A stretch of DNA of 64,000 bases, from NCBI GenBank assembly GCA_965247565.1, contig CBDFHF010000001.1, positions 62,001 to 126,000 on the forward strand, read 5' to 3'. Below are positions 18,332 through 26,820 of the stretch, piece by piece. The position numbers and the translations under genes were made by a program. The notes beneath the pieces were generated by a model that was given only the letters and a program-made list of their open reading frames with translations, did no database searches and was not told the origin of the DNA. The first letter of the stretch is position 1; each line of letters opens with the position of its first letter. This DNA is from CBDFHF01 sp965247565. Lineage in GTDB: Bacteria; Pseudomonadota; Gammaproteobacteria; Methylococcales; Methylomonadaceae.

Positions 18332-19075
18332 ATGAGCAATTCAACATTCCGCTTCCAACAGTTTTCAGTTCAACAGCAACATTCGGGGATGAAAATTTGC
18401 ACTGATGCCATTTTATTTGCGGCGATGGTGCCGGTAAAATCCAGCGATAAGGTTCTCGATATTGGCGCAGGGACTGGTGTGTTGTCTTTAATGATGGCGC
18501 AACGGGGTGCTGCACAAGTGACGGCGGTGGAAATCACGCCTGAAGCATGTAAAGAGGCACGGGTTAATTTTCAACGAAGCCCGTGGTCGGATCGATTGAC
18601 TGTCATCAATCAACCGATCCAGGATTTTGCCCTCACTGCAACGCAGCGGTTTGATTTGATTATCTGTAATCCGCCATTTTTTGAGGATCATTCAAAAGCG
18701 TCAGATGCCCTCAGAAGAATTGCCCGCCATACAGATCAACTGAGTTTTACTGATCTCCTTCAGATTGCCAGCCACTTGCTATCGTCGCACGGGCTTTTTT
18801 ATGTGTTAACTCCCAAATTTGCCGTTACCAAGCTAATAGAAATTGGATATGACAACGGTATTTATTTACAGCAACAAACCAATTTTCAGGCTTACGAATA
18901 TAGCCCGGCCAAGGTATCCGCATTAGTGTTCAGTCAAGATCAGATATCAACACACATCGAGCAATTGTTAGTTATTTACGATCAACCGGGCATTTATAGT
19001 CAACAAAGCCAGGATTTTTTGCAGAATTTTTTGTTACGTTTTGCAGAAATACCTTTGGATTCAGCGCAAGGCTAA
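18332..19075 (+). CDS. trmN: tRNA1(Val) (adenine(37)-N6)-methyltransferase
   Basis: This 247-residue Rossmann-fold methyltransferase has the TrmN6/YfiC opening (FRFQQFSVQQQHSGMKICTD), the SAM loop VLDIGAGTGVLSL and the base-methylase motif NPPFF. It would methylate A37 of tRNA-Val in the cytoplasm. The start ATG at 18332 gives the family N-terminus. An in-frame ATG inside the IS3 end at 18305 is ignored. There is no ribosome site before 18332, because the IS3 insertion begins only 12 bases upstream. Confidence 0.9.
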   Translation: MSNSTFRFQQFSVQQQHSGMKICTDAILFAAMVPVKSSDKVLDIGAGTGVLSLMMAQRGAAQVTAVEITPEACKEARVNFQRSPWSDRLTVINQPIQDFALTATQRFDLIICNPPFFEDHSKASDALRRIARHTDQLSFTDLLQIASHLLSSHGLFYVLTPKFAVTKLIEIGYDNGIYLQQQTNFQAYEYSPAKVSALVFSQDQISTHIEQLLVIYDQPGIYSQQSQDFLQNFLLRFAEIPLDSAQG

Positions 19076-19137
19076 TTTGGCGACGCGGGCGTGGTAAACT
19101 AGTCGCTCAGACAACTCACTATTACTGGAGTCATTTA

Positions 19138-19662
19138 ATGTCACTTACCCTATACCAAGCGTCCGTTCCTCCATTTGTAAGAATGTTAGGTAATTTATCA
19201 GCCATACTCGGTAAAGCCGCTGCGCATGCAGAAGCGAAAAAAATAGATCCCGCTATTTTTGTTAATGCACGTCTGGCGCCGGATATGTTTCCACTGAATC
19301 GTCAAGTACAGATTGCCACGGATATGGTTAAAGGCTGTGCAGCTCGTTTGGCAGGCATCGAAGTACCCAGTTATGAAGATAACGAAACCACGTTTGCTGA
19401 TTTGCAAGCCCGCGTCACGAAAACCATAGCATTTTTGCAAAGTGTCAGCGCCGAACAAATTGATGGCAGTGAAGCACGCCCTATCCAGCTTAAATTTGGC
19501 AGCCGAGAACTCAACTTTTTAGGCCAACCGTATCTGCTGGATTTTGTCATACCGAATTTTCATTTTCACCTGACTACCACTTACGCCATCCTGCGCCATA
19601 ACGGTGTGGAGATTGGCAAAAAGGATTATGTAGTCGCCCCTGAAAAAGTGCCTCTAAAGTAG
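19138..19662 (+). CDS. DUF1993 (DinB-superfamily-like) protein
   Basis: This 174-residue protein begins MSLTLYQASVPPFVRMLGNL and continues LAPDMFPLNRQVQIATD and PNFHFHLTTTYAILRHNGV, the pattern of DUF1993 proteins with a four-helix DinB-like fold. His residues in the last motif may bind metal. Its biochemical role is unknown. It lies 62 bases after trmN in the same direction and may share its transcript. Confidence 0.88.
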   Translation: MSLTLYQASVPPFVRMLGNLSAILGKAAAHAEAKKIDPAIFVNARLAPDMFPLNRQVQIATDMVKGCAARLAGIEVPSYEDNETTFADLQARVTKTIAFLQSVSAEQIDGSEARPIQLKFGSRELNFLGQPYLLDFVIPNFHFHLTTTYAILRHNGVEIGKKDYVVAPEKVPLK

Positions 19663-19685
19663 CTTATCCGATATCAAGCTATGGA

Positions 19686-21172
19686 CTTTTAGACGAAAAA
19701 CACCCTTAGGTTACGTGGGGCTTGATGAATTGCCGTAGCTTGGCCTTTTTTGCGTAGACTGTTGTGAGTTGAAGTCTTGAATCCCAACATTAGCGCAAAA
19801 AAGAGCCTCATCCAGAGGCTGAAGTTCCAGGCCATCGCCGCCATCAAGACATTGATGCTGTCACCTATCACGCCTTTCAAGAAGTTTCTCACTAAGCGGA
19901 AGTCTGATTTTAGATGCCCAATGATGGGCTCAATAGCGGCCCGGCGCTGGCAACGTTTGCGCTTTTTGTCCTGTTGGTAGCGATTGTCGCATTTAAGAGG
20001 AGGTGCGGGCAGGATGATGTGCGTCTCACCCACCGTTTTGGGGCCGCGATAGCCGCGATCGCAGACACCGGCCTTGACCATCGTGCCGCGACTGGCGTGG
20101 CAATGAGCCAGGACCTCCGGAAGAGTCTTGCTGTCATGCAGGTTGTGTGGATGGCTAACCACGCCAACGATGACATTGGATTTGGCGGTGGCGGCAATGG
20201 AGACTTTGTTGCCGTATTCGTAGGGCTTATGATCTTTGCCTTTGCCGATGCAATACACCTCAGGCTCATGCAGGGAATAGATTTTATCGTGGTCTTTGGG
20301 TTGCTGATTGAGCACGCGTTCGTAGAACAGGAAGTCTTTCTGGTAGCGTTCGAACAGGGCGTAGCACGGCAAGCTTCTACGCAATTCCCGAATCAGGGTA
20401 TGGGCAATCGTGCGCAGGCGTTTCAAGGCTTTCTTGGCCTTGGCCCGGCGGCTGGCGTGACGAAAATGGCGCAGCTTTAAACGCAGCGCTTTGATTTCTT
20501 TACCGTAGGTGCGGCGTTGTTGAATACCGCGGGCTTTGGCCAGTTTGTTCAGGCGATTGATGATTTTGATGGCCAGTTTGCCGTCGGTGGGATAGGTAAT
20601 GTTCTTTTCCTGCACCGTGGTGTCGATGTTAACGGTGTCTTCCAGTGCGGCGTTGCCGTGCAGCTTGACGCTGAGTTGAAACAGCTGGTCGGCGCCTTCA
20701 GCACCAATGCGTTTTCTGAAATGGACTAATTCGCTGCTATCGCAAGGCAGTTTGCAGCTGAATTCCCTGAAACCGCAGAATGCCTGGTAGTAAGGATTGC
20801 GTTTGAATTGCAAGACCACGGCTTCGTCGCTTAAGTTTTCCAACTGTTTGAGAATCAACAGACCGACCATTAGCCGAATGGGTTTAGCGGGGCGACCTAA
20901 GCCTTGGCTGTAGTGTTGGGTAAAGGCCTGATCAAACTCGTGCCAAGGAAGCACACTGGCAAGGCGAAGGAGTGGATCGCTTGGATCCAGTTGCTGAAGC
21001 AGATCGGTGCCGAATAAATTGGTGTGATGACCAGTACTGGAAGCCATTAACATTTTTCACCCTGTCGACCGGAAAACGTGGGGATATTTTAACATTACCG
21101 GTCGAATGCATCAGGCTAATTTAGCTTTATATCATTATAAATCAATTGCATGAGGTGTTTTTCAGGGCTAAC
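19686..21172 (-). mobile_element. IS5-superfamily insertion sequence (ends approximate)
   Basis: GAAAAACACC at 19695–19704 recurs inverted as GGTGTTTTTC at 21154–21163, with TTAG/CTAA just outside each copy. I take these as terminal inverted repeats. The transposase stop codon overlaps the left repeat. I could not find a convincing target duplication, so the borders are uncertain by some bases. Confidence 0.65.
19689..21053 (-). CDS. IS5-type transposase with coiled-coil insertion
   Basis: This 454-residue DDE transposase has a DUF772-like N-terminal domain (RPAKPIRLMVGLLILKQLENLSD). The catalytic residues lie in VNIDTTVQEKN, VCDRGYRGP and IEPIIGHLKSD. Between the first two is an Arg/Lys-rich helical stretch (residues ~180–235) typical of this subgroup. 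The frame is intact. It is a different subgroup from the IS5 element at 15.5 kb. Confidence 0.92.
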   Translation of the reverse strand: MLMASSTGHHTNLFGTDLLQQLDPSDPLLRLASVLPWHEFDQAFTQHYSQGLGRPAKPIRLMVGLLILKQLENLSDEAVVLQFKRNPYYQAFCGFREFSCKLPCDSSELVHFRKRIGAEGADQLFQLSVKLHGNAALEDTVNIDTTVQEKNITYPTDGKLAIKIINRLNKLAKARGIQQRRTYGKEIKALRLKLRHFRHASRRAKAKKALKRLRTIAHTLIRELRRSLPCYALFERYQKDFLFYERVLNQQPKDHDKIYSLHEPEVYCIGKGKDHKPYEYGNKVSIAATAKSNVIVGVVSHPHNLHDSKTLPEVLAHCHASRGTMVKAGVCDRGYRGPKTVGETHIILPAPPLKCDNRYQQDKKRKRCQRRAAIEPIIGHLKSDFRLVRNFLKGVIGDSINVLMAAMAWNFSLWMRLFFALMLGFKTSTHNSLRKKGQATAIHQAPRNLRVFFV

Positions 21173-21251
21173 TATGTAGGGATTTGAGGTTTGCTGGTTC
21201 GTTCGGGATGAATGTTTACCGATTATCATAAATAGGCGTATGACGATAAAA

Positions 21252-21277
21252 GGGGCGGGCAAAGTTTTGCCCGCCCC
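21252..21277. repeat. Perfect GC-rich hairpin repeat unit
   Basis: GGGGCGGGCAAA and TTTGCCCGCCCC pair over 12 bases with a two-base loop. There is no T-run, so it resembles a dispersed palindromic repeat more than a terminator. The rest of 21173–21414 shows nothing. Confidence 0.6.
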
Positions 21278-21414
21278 ACAACGTCTATTTTGAGTACAAT
21301 GCTGAGTCTGGCGAGCCTGTTTTATAGCGGTCTATAGCAAAGTGGATAGCTAAGTCAGAGTTAAGCGCCAACAGAACCATTGAAGTCCGGGCAAACCATA
21401 AAAAGAGAAAACAG

Positions 21415-21435
21415 ACAAACTGAGCTTCGGTTTGT
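21415..21435 (-). terminator. Terminator after the dioxygenase gene
   Basis: On the minus strand ACAAACCG and CAGTTTGT form a stem with one mismatch, followed by a T-rich tract (CTGTTTTCTCTTTTT). It lies 20 bases beyond the stop codon. Confidence 0.65.
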
Positions 21436-21454
21436 TTCAGACAAGTCTTCTTTA

Positions 21455-22261
21455 CTAATCTGTTGACCAGAGATACATGCTTGATTTTTTGTTAAGAATG
21501 CTCAATTCAAAAAATTTGGAGCAATGCGTCTGGGCTAGGCCATAACAAACGTGCAAGGGTAATAAATGTTCTTCTCTAGGGTGACAAAAGCGAGCATATG
21601 GGGCTTCTGTCCACTGGATAAATCTTCGCTCTCTTTCCTGTTCGGTCATATCCGGATCGGAACAGGTCTCTACTAACCAGTTCTCAAAACATTCATTCAT
21701 CCTTTTCGATTCGCTGGATTCCGGGGTAAAGAATGCCCTCATGTTGTGAAATGAAAAGCCAGAGCCAATGACTAGTAAATTCTCAGCATCCAACTGTTGA
21801 AGGGCTTGTCCCACATTTAAATGTTCAATAGGATTGAGGCTGTTAACAAGTGATAGCTGAACGCACGGAATATCAGCAGCTGGATACATTATTTTCAGCG
21901 GTACAAACAAACCATGATCAAAACCACGTTGGTCATCGAGTTTGGCAGCAATCCCGGCGTTCAAGAGTGCATTATGAATTTTGCCGGCCAGTATGGGCTG
22001 CCCCGGACATGGGTAAACAAGGCGGTAGGATTCTTCAGGAAACCCATAATAATCGTAGATAAGATTGGGTTTTGCCCCTGAAGTTATGGTGGGTATTTGT
22101 TCTTCCCAATGAGCGCTGACAACAATAATTGCCGATGGTTTTTTTATAGTTTTTGCAATGTTTTGCAAACAAACAAGCATCTCTTTATGTCCAGCATCGC
22201 CAAGTAATGGCATCGGGCCTCCGCCATGGGACAAAAATAACACATCAGGTTTATTTTTCAC
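21455..22261 (-). CDS. ygiD: LigB-type class III extradiol ring-cleavage dioxygenase (DODA/YgiD-like)
   Basis: The family opens catecholic rings such as DOPA using a metal held by His residues. LSHGGGPMPLLGD, VVSAHWEEQ and FDHGLFVPLKIMYP are visible, together with LVIGSGFSFHNMR. The preferred start is a GTG at 22261 that shares GTGA with the stop of the upstream aminopeptidase gene and has AGAGGAAG before it. A longer frame back to 22312 would have to run inside that gene. The last ~45 residues include a free hydrophilic tail. The physiological substrate is unknown. MEMO1 (amrB) in this window has the same fold. Confidence 0.87.
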   Translation of the reverse strand: MKNKPDVLFLSHGGGPMPLLGDAGHKEMLVCLQNIAKTIKKPSAIIVVSAHWEEQIPTITSGAKPNLIYDYYGFPEESYRLVYPCPGQPILAGKIHNALLNAGIAAKLDDQRGFDHGLFVPLKIMYPAADIPCVQLSLVNSLNPIEHLNVGQALQQLDAENLLVIGSGFSFHNMRAFFTPESSESKRMNECFENWLVETCSDPDMTEQERERRFIQWTEAPYARFCHPREEHLLPLHVCYGLAQTHCSKFFELSILNKKSSMYLWSTD

Positions 22262-24939
22262 CGAGCTTCCTCTCTCTCTAGATATGAATGTTTTGTTTGG
22301 TTCTGCAGCCATCGGTTAATAATCGGTAACCGTTCCTTGCTCACTTGAGTACGATATCGAATGGTCGCGATTGCGGTATCTGCGGAACGGCGCGAGCCAG
22401 CGCCTAGATGTGCAGTGGCGTAGTTGTTGACCTTGCTGATTAAATTGGGATCGAGTGATCGCTCGGCAAGTTTTGCGAAATAATTTCCGCGGGATGGCGC
22501 ATCTAGTTTTTCGGTGATTGCCTTAAGATGATCGATTGCGAAGTCGAAAGCCAACTCTGGGTGAAATCGGCTGATGGCTAATATCATGGCCGAGCTGGTT
22601 GTAGCTCCTGGTTCAGTTGTCAATGCCAGTTCTAAAGCCCGACGGGCAAGACTTTTATCCTCAGTGCTTGATAAAAGACTATAGAATTGGTCTTTGATAA
22701 GCGGGGTTTTTTCTGCCAGTGCCTTGTTATGAAGTTGCTCCCAAGTACTGGTATCTGCGTGTTGGGCAACTACGCCTAAGAGGGTCTTTCGTAATTGCCC
22801 GGGCATGGCCTTTGGATCAGTAGCTTGGGCAAGGTAACGGCGTTTGGCTTCGGTCATTACGTCTTTTGAGCCCAGAAAACCTAAGGTGGCTATTAATTCG
22901 TTACGCAAAATAGCGAGGGTATCCGGCTCATTTGCACTTGCCTCCCAACTTATTTTGGCCAAGACAGGCGCTAACTGATTGATGGCAAATTGCCTGAACT
23001 GATTTTTTTCTGCAGAGTCGCCGCGATAAAGTTCGTCAATGCCACGCAGCACAGCGGCAATTTTTACCCAGACCTGAGGGTCAGTTGTTAAAGGGGTAAC
23101 TCTAACTAGTTCTAATATGTCAGTGGGGGCTTGAAGACCGGCTAAGCCGAGCGAGGAGACATCTGACAAAATACCCAGTTGGTCGATAGCGGCAATCGAA
23201 GCAAATTTTTTTATGATGTCCGCCAAGAGTCTTGGCGCATAAAGGGTCCGGAAATAACCGCTCTGACCAACATTGACAATGATTGGTTCGCAGCCAGGGA
23301 CGACTAGCGTGGCTTCCCCGTCAGTGACCAACTGGCTGATCGGCGTATTAGTAGATGATTGAACGCGAATAGGTACCTGCCACCGCAGTGGATTTTTATT
23401 TGGGCTATTTTTGCTGAACTCGCTTTGGCGTAAATGCACTTGGCTTTTACCGTCTTTACAACGCTGATCTTCGACCCGAATCAGCGGTACGCCGGGTTGT
23501 CGAGTAAAATCCTCGGCAATTTCAGTAATAGGCTTGCCAGCCGAGGCTTCTAATGCCTGCCATAAATCAGCCGAAACCGTGTTCGTATAGCGGTATTTTT
23601 GCATGTAGTTTTGTATACCAGTTCGCCAAGGTTCTGAACCAACGTAAGCTTCCAGCATGCGAATGACGGCTTCGCCTTTTTGGTAGGTGATCGCATCGAA
23701 AGCCTGATTAACTTCTGCCACGGTTTCTACGTGTTGTATAACGGGATGCGTAGATGACAGAGCATCCAATTCAATGGCGCGGTCGCGGTCATTAACATCA
23801 CCCAAAGCAGTATTCCATTCGGGATGTAACTTAGCAGTGGTGCGACTTTCCATCCAGGAGGCAAAGCTTTCATTGAGCCAAAGATCATCCCACCATGCCA
23901 TCGTTACCAAATTACCAAACCATTGGTGCGCAGTTTCATGCGCGGCAATAATAAAAGCCCGTTGCTTGTCGGCTTGGGTGGAGATCGCTGGATCTAACAG
24001 GATGGAATGCTCAAAGGTAAAAATGCTACCCCAGTTTTCCATAGCGCTAAAAAATTGGCTACGACCGGGCGCGGCAATATTATCTAATTTTGGTAAGGGG
24101 TAAGGCGTACCAAAATACTCGTTATATTCCTGCAAAATGGCTTGCGTGGATTCTAATGCAAACGTCGCCTGAGCTGTGCCACCTTTTTTGGTAATAACAC
24201 CGATTTCAGTATTACCCTGCATTCTAGTTGCACGGTCAAACTCACCTAGTCCAAAGAACAGCAGATAAGTCGACATTTTTGGCGAATTTAGAAATCGAAT
24301 CTGTTTAAAGCCATTACCCAAGTCTTTTTGATCTTGTACGGGCATATTGCTTACAGCCAGCTGATCGTGCGGAACGGTTGCTTCTAGTCTAAAGGTGGCT
24401 TTATAGGAAGGCTCATCCCATGATGGAATAACGCGGCGGGCATCGGAGGTTTCAAGCTGAGTATACAACGCCCTTTTGCGGCCATTATTACTATCGTAAT
24501 CTAAGGCAAACAGTCCTGCGGCCTGGGTGCCGATTTTGCCGGAGTAATCAAGTTTAAGCCAATACCAACCCGCCGGGACTGTTTGTGTAAAGCTAAATGT
24601 TGCAGTTTGTTGGTCTTGGTTAAGCCGGATACTCGGTTTAGGAAAGCTTTTACCGTTCAGATCTTTTGATAAGTTCACCGTATTAAATAGTAAATCAGCA
24701 GCGTTTAAAGTAATGCTATTCGTGGCTTGTAACACCTCAATAAAAATCGACACCTTGCCCTCAAAGCGCAGTGCGTTGGCATCAGGTTTTAGTTGCACAT
24801 CATAATGACTAGGCCGAACGTCTCTGGGTAGCTGTGTGGTAATTTGTTTGCTATCAGTGTTGGCGGAAATTGCGTAGGCAGGAAGTACAGTTATATTGCC
24901 TAATGTAATTGCTATGGCCGAAATGAGGAAATGATGCAT
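22258..24939 (-). CDS. M1-family zinc aminopeptidase, exported
   Basis: This 893-residue metallopeptidase has a signal peptide (MHHFLISAIAITLGN, cleavage near PAYA). The exopeptidase motif is AMEN (299–302) and the zinc site is HETAH (334–338), with the third ligand Glu 357 in NESFASW. A long helical ERAP1-like C-terminal domain follows (from ~550). It probably trims peptides in the periplasm. The class resembles the ERAP/APN-type M1 enzymes more than E. coli PepN. Its stop overlaps the dioxygenase GTG start, so the two are one operon. Confidence 0.93.
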   Translation of the reverse strand: MHHFLISAIAITLGNITVLPAYAISANTDSKQITTQLPRDVRPSHYDVQLKPDANALRFEGKVSIFIEVLQATNSITLNAADLLFNTVNLSKDLNGKSFPKPSIRLNQDQQTATFSFTQTVPAGWYWLKLDYSGKIGTQAAGLFALDYDSNNGRKRALYTQLETSDARRVIPSWDEPSYKATFRLEATVPHDQLAVSNMPVQDQKDLGNGFKQIRFLNSPKMSTYLLFFGLGEFDRATRMQGNTEIGVITKKGGTAQATFALESTQAILQEYNEYFGTPYPLPKLDNIAAPGRSQFFSAMENWGSIFTFEHSILLDPAISTQADKQRAFIIAAHETAHQWFGNLVTMAWWDDLWLNESFASWMESRTTAKLHPEWNTALGDVNDRDRAIELDALSSTHPVIQHVETVAEVNQAFDAITYQKGEAVIRMLEAYVGSEPWRTGIQNYMQKYRYTNTVSADLWQALEASAGKPITEIAEDFTRQPGVPLIRVEDQRCKDGKSQVHLRQSEFSKNSPNKNPLRWQVPIRVQSSTNTPISQLVTDGEATLVVPGCEPIIVNVGQSGYFRTLYAPRLLADIIKKFASIAAIDQLGILSDVSSLGLAGLQAPTDILELVRVTPLTTDPQVWVKIAAVLRGIDELYRGDSAEKNQFRQFAINQLAPVLAKISWEASANEPDTLAILRNELIATLGFLGSKDVMTEAKRRYLAQATDPKAMPGQLRKTLLGVVAQHADTSTWEQLHNKALAEKTPLIKDQFYSLLSSTEDKSLARRALELALTTEPGATTSSAMILAISRFHPELAFDFAIDHLKAITEKLDAPSRGNYFAKLAERSLDPNLISKVNNYATAHLGAGSRRSADTAIATIRYRTQVSKERLPIINRWLQNQTKHSYLEREEAR

Positions 24940-25075
24940 GGGAGGAAGCTCTCGGTAAGGTCAAAAAGATGATGGCGGTTAGTCGGTTGGTCTTTAACTT
25001 AAAGTTAACGCTTATTCTTTAGTGGAGCAAATACAGAATCCAAGTTGGTTGTTGAATCTATTGTTGATGATTATA

Positions 25076-25123
25076 TGCACCAAAATATTGAATGATTGCG
25101 TATGTGTGTTCTATTGTGGTGCA
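25076..25123. promoter_or_regulatory. NtrC-like half-sites upstream of the cyanase operon
   Basis: TGCACCA (25076–25082, continuing AAAATATTGAAT) and TGGTGCA (25117–25123) are perfect left and right halves of the NtrC consensus. The first is nearly identical over 16–18 bases to the site at 282 before glnN. They lie 65–110 bases upstream of a sigma-54-type sequence. Confidence 0.5.
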
Positions 25124-25185
25124 AATAATCTCACGTAATTCAGGCAATGAGCACACTGTCTCGCTACCGGGCGGCTCTATGTTTA

Positions 25186-25203
25186 TTGGCATAATTTCTG
25201 CTT
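25186..25203 (+). promoter_or_regulatory. Candidate sigma-54 (-24/-12) promoter of the transporter–cyanase operon
   Basis: TTGGCATAATTTCTGCTT has the GG-N10-GC spacing and matches TGGCA and TGC of the consensus. A leader of about 255 bases would precede the transporter gene. Nothing else is supported in the 24940–25467 gap. Confidence 0.5.
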
Positions 25204-25467
25204 TTACTTGTAAGACAGTGCAAAGTCGCATTGTTTTCCCCTTCAACAATGGCGTTGAAAAATCCCTTGATTCATATCGGCGGATATACTTACTTCGTCT
25301 ATTGTTCCTGCCTTAGCTTTTAAGATTAAGACATTCAAAAACACAAGTAAGTACGACCTATTAAAGGGGAAATTGTCTGAGATTTCAGGCTGAATTAATC
25401 GAATGATTGTGTTCTAGATCCGACATCATCATTCATTATCGTGCCTCTTACTTTTTAAAGGTGAAAT

Positions 25468-26277
25468 ATGTCTTACTTGGTTCCCTCAGAGTTTGTAACA
25501 AAAATGGTTGATGCGGGTGAATCCAAAATCTTCATGTCAACTCGCGATACTTTAATTAGGGCTTATATGGCTGGTGCTATCCTAGCCTTAGCTGCAGTAT
25601 TTGCAGTTTCAATTACGGTACAAACCAACTCACCAATCTTTGGCGCCATTCTGTTCCCCGTTGGATTTTGCATGCTTTATTTGCTTGGCTTCGATCTTCT
25701 GACTGGCGTTTTTGTTTTGACACCGCTTGCTTGGCTAGATAAACGCCCCGGTGTAACCACTGGAGGTATTTTAAGAAACTGGGGCTTAGTTTTTACTGGT
25801 AATTTTCTAGGGGCGCTAACCGTGGCGGTGATGATGTCTATTGTGTTCACCTACGGTTTTTCTGTTGAACCAGACGCTGTGGGTAAAAAACTGGCCGGTA
25901 TCGGCGAGGCGCGCACACTGGGTTATGCCAAATACGGGGTCGCCGGTTGGTTGACGATCTTTGTTCGAGGCATGCTGTGTAACTGGATGGTATCTACCGG
26001 CGTAGTAGGCGCTATGATTTCTACATCCGTCAGCGGCAAGGTGATCGCGATGTGGATGCCGATTATGTTGTTCTTTGGTATGACTTTTGAACATTCGGTG
26101 GTCAATATGTTTCTGTTCCCATCGGGTTTAATCATGGGCGGTAATTTTTCAATCATGGATTACTTCATCTGGAATGAAATTCCTACCGTTTTGGGTAACC
26201 TAGTTGGCGGATTGGCATTTACCGGCCTAACCCTTTATTCCACGCATGTTCGGACAGCACCAAAACGTTCCTTTTAA
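25468..26277 (+). CDS. Formate/nitrite transporter (FNT) family channel
   Basis: This 269-residue membrane protein with about six hydrophobic segments has the FNT features GAILALAAVFAVS, FPVGFCMLYLLGFDLLTG, NWGLVFTGNFLGAL and MLCNWMVSTG. FNT pentamers pass small anions such as formate or nitrite through the inner membrane. AAAGGTG precedes the ATG. The next gene is cyanase and a candidate nitrogen-regulated promoter lies upstream, so nitrite or cyanate is a more likely cargo than formate. That is inference. Confidence 0.9.
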   Translation: MSYLVPSEFVTKMVDAGESKIFMSTRDTLIRAYMAGAILALAAVFAVSITVQTNSPIFGAILFPVGFCMLYLLGFDLLTGVFVLTPLAWLDKRPGVTTGGILRNWGLVFTGNFLGALTVAVMMSIVFTYGFSVEPDAVGKKLAGIGEARTLGYAKYGVAGWLTIFVRGMLCNWMVSTGVVGAMISTSVSGKVIAMWMPIMLFFGMTFEHSVVNMFLFPSGLIMGGNFSIMDYFIWNEIPTVLGNLVGGLAFTGLTLYSTHVRTAPKRSF

Positions 26278-26358
26278 ATGAGCGGCATTCTACACTGACG
26301 TCAATTTCTTTAAGCTGAAGGTGTCCCATCAACGGCTCAATTTACACAGGGGTTCTAT

Positions 26359-26802
26359 ATGACACGCAACGAAGTAACCGAATTGGTCATTGCTCAAAAA
26401 CTGCACAAACACTTGAGTTGGTCGCAACTGGCCGATGCTATTTGCCTGAGTAAGGAATGGACCACGGCTGCGCTGCTAGGCCAAATGACGCTGAACGCAG
26501 AACAAGCCGATACAATTGGAATATTACTGGATTTACCCGCCGAGGCTATCGCGCAATTACAAGTAGTACCATACAAAGGTTCATTGCCGACAGCAGTGCC
26601 AACTGACCCCTTGATTTACCGATTTTACGAATTGGTCAATGTTTACGGTACTACTTTTAAAGCTTTAATTCACGAAGAGTTTGGCGACGGCATTATGAGT
26701 GCGATTGATTTCAGTATGGATTTACAGCGCGAACCAGATCCGAAAGGCGACCGGGTTAAGATTGTAATGTCCGGTAAATTTCTGCCTTATAAAAGTTACT
26801 AA
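26359..26802 (+). CDS. cynS: Cyanase (cyanate hydratase)
   Basis: Cyanase converts cyanate and bicarbonate to ammonia and carbon dioxide in the cytoplasm. The protein is 147 residues, with an N-terminal helical HTH-like domain and the C-terminal catalytic part. By position the catalytic triad corresponds to Arg88 and Glu91 (IYRFYELV) and Ser114 (GIMSAIDF), matching Arg96/Glu99/Ser122 of the E. coli enzyme. It lies between the FNT channel (81 bases upstream) and the kinase/phosphatase gene (18 bases downstream). Confidence 0.96.
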   Translation: MTRNEVTELVIAQKLHKHLSWSQLADAICLSKEWTTAALLGQMTLNAEQADTIGILLDLPAEAIAQLQVVPYKGSLPTAVPTDPLIYRFYELVNVYGTTFKALIHEEFGDGIMSAIDFSMDLQREPDPKGDRVKIVMSGKFLPYKSY

Positions 26803-26820
26803 GTCGGCGTTAGCTATAGA

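Noticed and set aside
19914..20480. A 188-codon plus-strand frame inside the second IS5-type element
   Set aside because: It lies opposite an intact transposase gene. Composition looks like antisense translation, and no recognised motif is present.
25058..25231. A 57-codon minus-strand frame starting MRLCTVLQVK behind AAGGGG
   Set aside because: The ribosome site is good, but the frame covers the NtrC-like half-sites and sigma-54-type sequence, and no family is recognisable. The control-region reading explains the sequence better.
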